64,000 bases of DNA from an uncultured Clostridia bacterium (lineage in GTDB: Bacteria; Bacillota; Clostridia; UBA1212; UBA1255). Of this stretch, positions 63,038 to 64,000 are shown one piece after another (within the stretch, counting starts at the first letter, position 1; each line of letters begins with the position of its first letter). The notes below the pieces were generated by a model. The model did no database searches, was not told the DNA's origin, and saw nothing but the letters and a program-made list of their open reading frames with translations. Made by a program: the position numbers and the translations under genes. The stretch is from the NCBI GenBank assembly GCA_904420095.1, contig CAJFUB010000026.1:1-64000 (forward strand), written 5' to 3'.

Positions 63038-63565
63038 TTATTTGCCTTTTTCTTTTTTTCTATCTTGAAATTTCTCCCTCAAGTTTTTCGAAAGCATATA
63101 CAGCATTACCCCAATCACTGCGCCAAGAACATTGTGGATAATATCATCAAATTCAAATAGGCCCCTATGGGTTATCAGTTGCGTCACTTCAAGAGCTGCT
63201 GACAGAATTAAGCTCAGAATAATTGAAAACCAGGCATTCTTCTGAGAAATCAGAACAGAGAGCAGTATCCCTATCGGAATAAACAATATAATATTCCAGA
63301 AGTTCTCCGCTATCAACCTTGTCATACCGTTTATAATCGCTCTATACGACCAAAACAGCGTAAGCTCATAGCGCGGATTCTGCGTGGGTACACGTTCAAA
63401 AATAGTGATAGTAAGAACAAAAGAGAGGTAGAAGATGAAGACGGGCAGAGCAATAGCCTTAGACATCTTCAGCCTTCCGCTTCTATAAAGTAGAAAACAT
63501 ACTATTCCAAAAAACGCAGTAACAGCACTCCATACTATTACATTTTCGGGCGTGGCTTTCGACAA
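63038..63565 (-). CDS. VanZ-like membrane protein
   Basis: 175 residues with five to six membrane helices and the VanZ core patterns NIILFIPIGILLSVL, a conserved Glu/Gln (AALEVTQLI) and FEFDDIIHNVLGAVIG. VanZ gives low-level teicoplanin resistance in enterococci, but most VanZ-like proteins are uncharacterised and no van genes are near. The gene is AT-rich compared with the rest of the window. Confidence 0.88.
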   Translation of the reverse strand: MSKATPENVIVWSAVTAFFGIVCFLLYRSGRLKMSKAIALPVFIFYLSFVLTITIFERVPTQNPRYELTLFWSYRAIINGMTRLIAENFWNIILFIPIGILLSVLISQKNAWFSIILSLILSAALEVTQLITHRGLFEFDDIIHNVLGAVIGVMLYMLSKNLREKFQDRKKEKGK

Positions 63566-63626
63566 AGCAGAATTAAAATAATAGTCGATGGAAAATCAGC
63601 GTCCCTTCAAAATAGTGTTAAATACT

Positions 63627-63635
63627 ATTATATCA
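63627..63635 (-). promoter_or_regulatory. extended -10 promoter of the VanZ-like gene
   Basis: On the minus strand TGa plus TATAAT (63632-63627), 60 bp before the start. The -35 region is weak. Confidence 0.45.
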
Positions 63636-63684
63636 CTTAAAATTTTGTCTGTACGAGAGATATCAAGTTTTTGGCAATTTTATT

Positions 63685-64000
63685 TTATAGCTCTACGGTT
63701 GCAATTCTCGGCTCAAAGCAACATGTAGGATGAACACATACGATACGAACCCCAGATGCCCTCTGCGGACCAACCTTCATGAATGTGGCGAGCACCGATG
63801 TATTTCCGCCAAGTCCAAGAGGCCCGATATTAGCCTCATTTACTCTCTTGGTGATCTCATTCTCCATCTCAGATTGGACGTCATACCTTCCATCCACCTG
63901 CGCTTGGAGCATCATGGAGGTTGCCTCAAAGTGAGAGCGACCAACTCCTACAGCAAGCGTGCATGGAGAGCATCCAAGCTGCGCTACGCCTTCCTTTGCC
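63685..64000 (-). CDS. fumarate hydratase class I, alpha subunit (C-terminal part, cut by the window edge)
   Basis: Fe-S hydratase subunit interconverting fumarate and malate (or tartrate dehydratase). The frame is open to the right edge; about 104 C-terminal residues are seen, ending at a stop at 63685. Cys-bearing GCSPCTLAVGVGRS and the NIGPLGLGGNTSVL signature are typical of the alpha subunit. The C-terminus ends CCFEPRIATVEL. No beta subunit follows downstream; the next gene on this strand is the VanZ-like one after a 119-bp gap with its own promoter. Confidence 0.83.
   Translation of the reverse strand, partial: AKEGVAQLGCSPCTLAVGVGRSHFEATSMMLQAQVDGRYDVQSEMENEITKRVNEANIGPLGLGGNTSVLATFMKVGPQRASGVRIVCVHPTCCFEPRIATVEL

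Noticed and set aside
63038-63565. Glycopeptide resistance locus
   Set aside because: Only a VanZ-like protein is present, and no vanH, vanA or vanX gene is visible.

Overview
The window comes from a spore-forming, obligately anaerobic, Gram-positive bacterium of the class Clostridia (Bacillota), by eye near 50% GC. The spore genes (spmA, spmB, sleB), AbrB, MecA and the CdaA/CdaR pair point to the phylum. Pyruvate:ferredoxin oxidoreductase, a two-cluster 4Fe-4S aldo/keto reductase, formate-tetrahydrofolate ligase and a class I fumarase alpha subunit point to an anaerobe. LL-diaminopimelate aminotransferase and a split IMP-forming step are common in Clostridia. I do not name an order.

Layout. 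0-13 kb: the rpoB-rpoC-rpsL-rpsG-fusA-tuf transcription/translation block, with promoters before rpoB, rpsL and tuf and a strong terminator after tuf. RpoB carries Asn where rifampicin-sensitive enzymes have His526 (E. coli numbering). 13-15.5 kb: abrB divergent from spmA-spmB, with several palindromes between them, then an unrecognised Pro/Gln-rich protein. 15.7-21.6 kb: rpiB, split transketolase and PFOR in a row. 21.7-30.7 kb: single genes, often in nearly gapless convergent pairs: a GH78-type glycosidase, mecA, a DUF308 protein, a DtxR/MntR regulator with ybaK, a small XRE regulator, a YfhO-type membrane protein and a flavodoxin.

30.7-35.5 kb is the least conventional part. A gene-poor stretch with a decayed fragment leads into a strong promoter and a leader of about 330 nt. 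Then come an aldo/keto reductase with a ferredoxin tail, a DUF362 lipoprotein and an ArsP/DUF318-type permease, followed by a decayed membrane gene. 35.5-41 kb is a sortase-assembled pilus cluster: coiled-coil protein, signal peptidase I, LPETG pilin, class C sortase, a second pilin with the unusual signal APQTG, and a second sortase. A long hairpin lies between the main pilin and its sortase.

41-45.1 kb: dapF, dapL, a PurO-like IMP cyclohydrolase and a stand-alone AICAR transformylase. sleB faces them. 46-55.5 kb: a surface polysaccharide cluster of UDP-galactopyranose mutase, four family 2 and one family 4 glycosyltransferases, a polymerase and a flippase, coupled mostly by 4-8 nt overlaps. 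55.5-60.8 kb: formate-THF ligase, then thioredoxin, a coiled-coil protein, a 44-residue membrane protein, and cdaA-cdaR for c-di-AMP synthesis. The last 3 kb hold a DUF3810 HExxH membrane protein, an unknown membrane protein, a VanZ-like protein and the C-terminal part of a fumarase alpha subunit that runs off the right edge. I saw no tRNA, rRNA, CRISPR array or insertion sequence.
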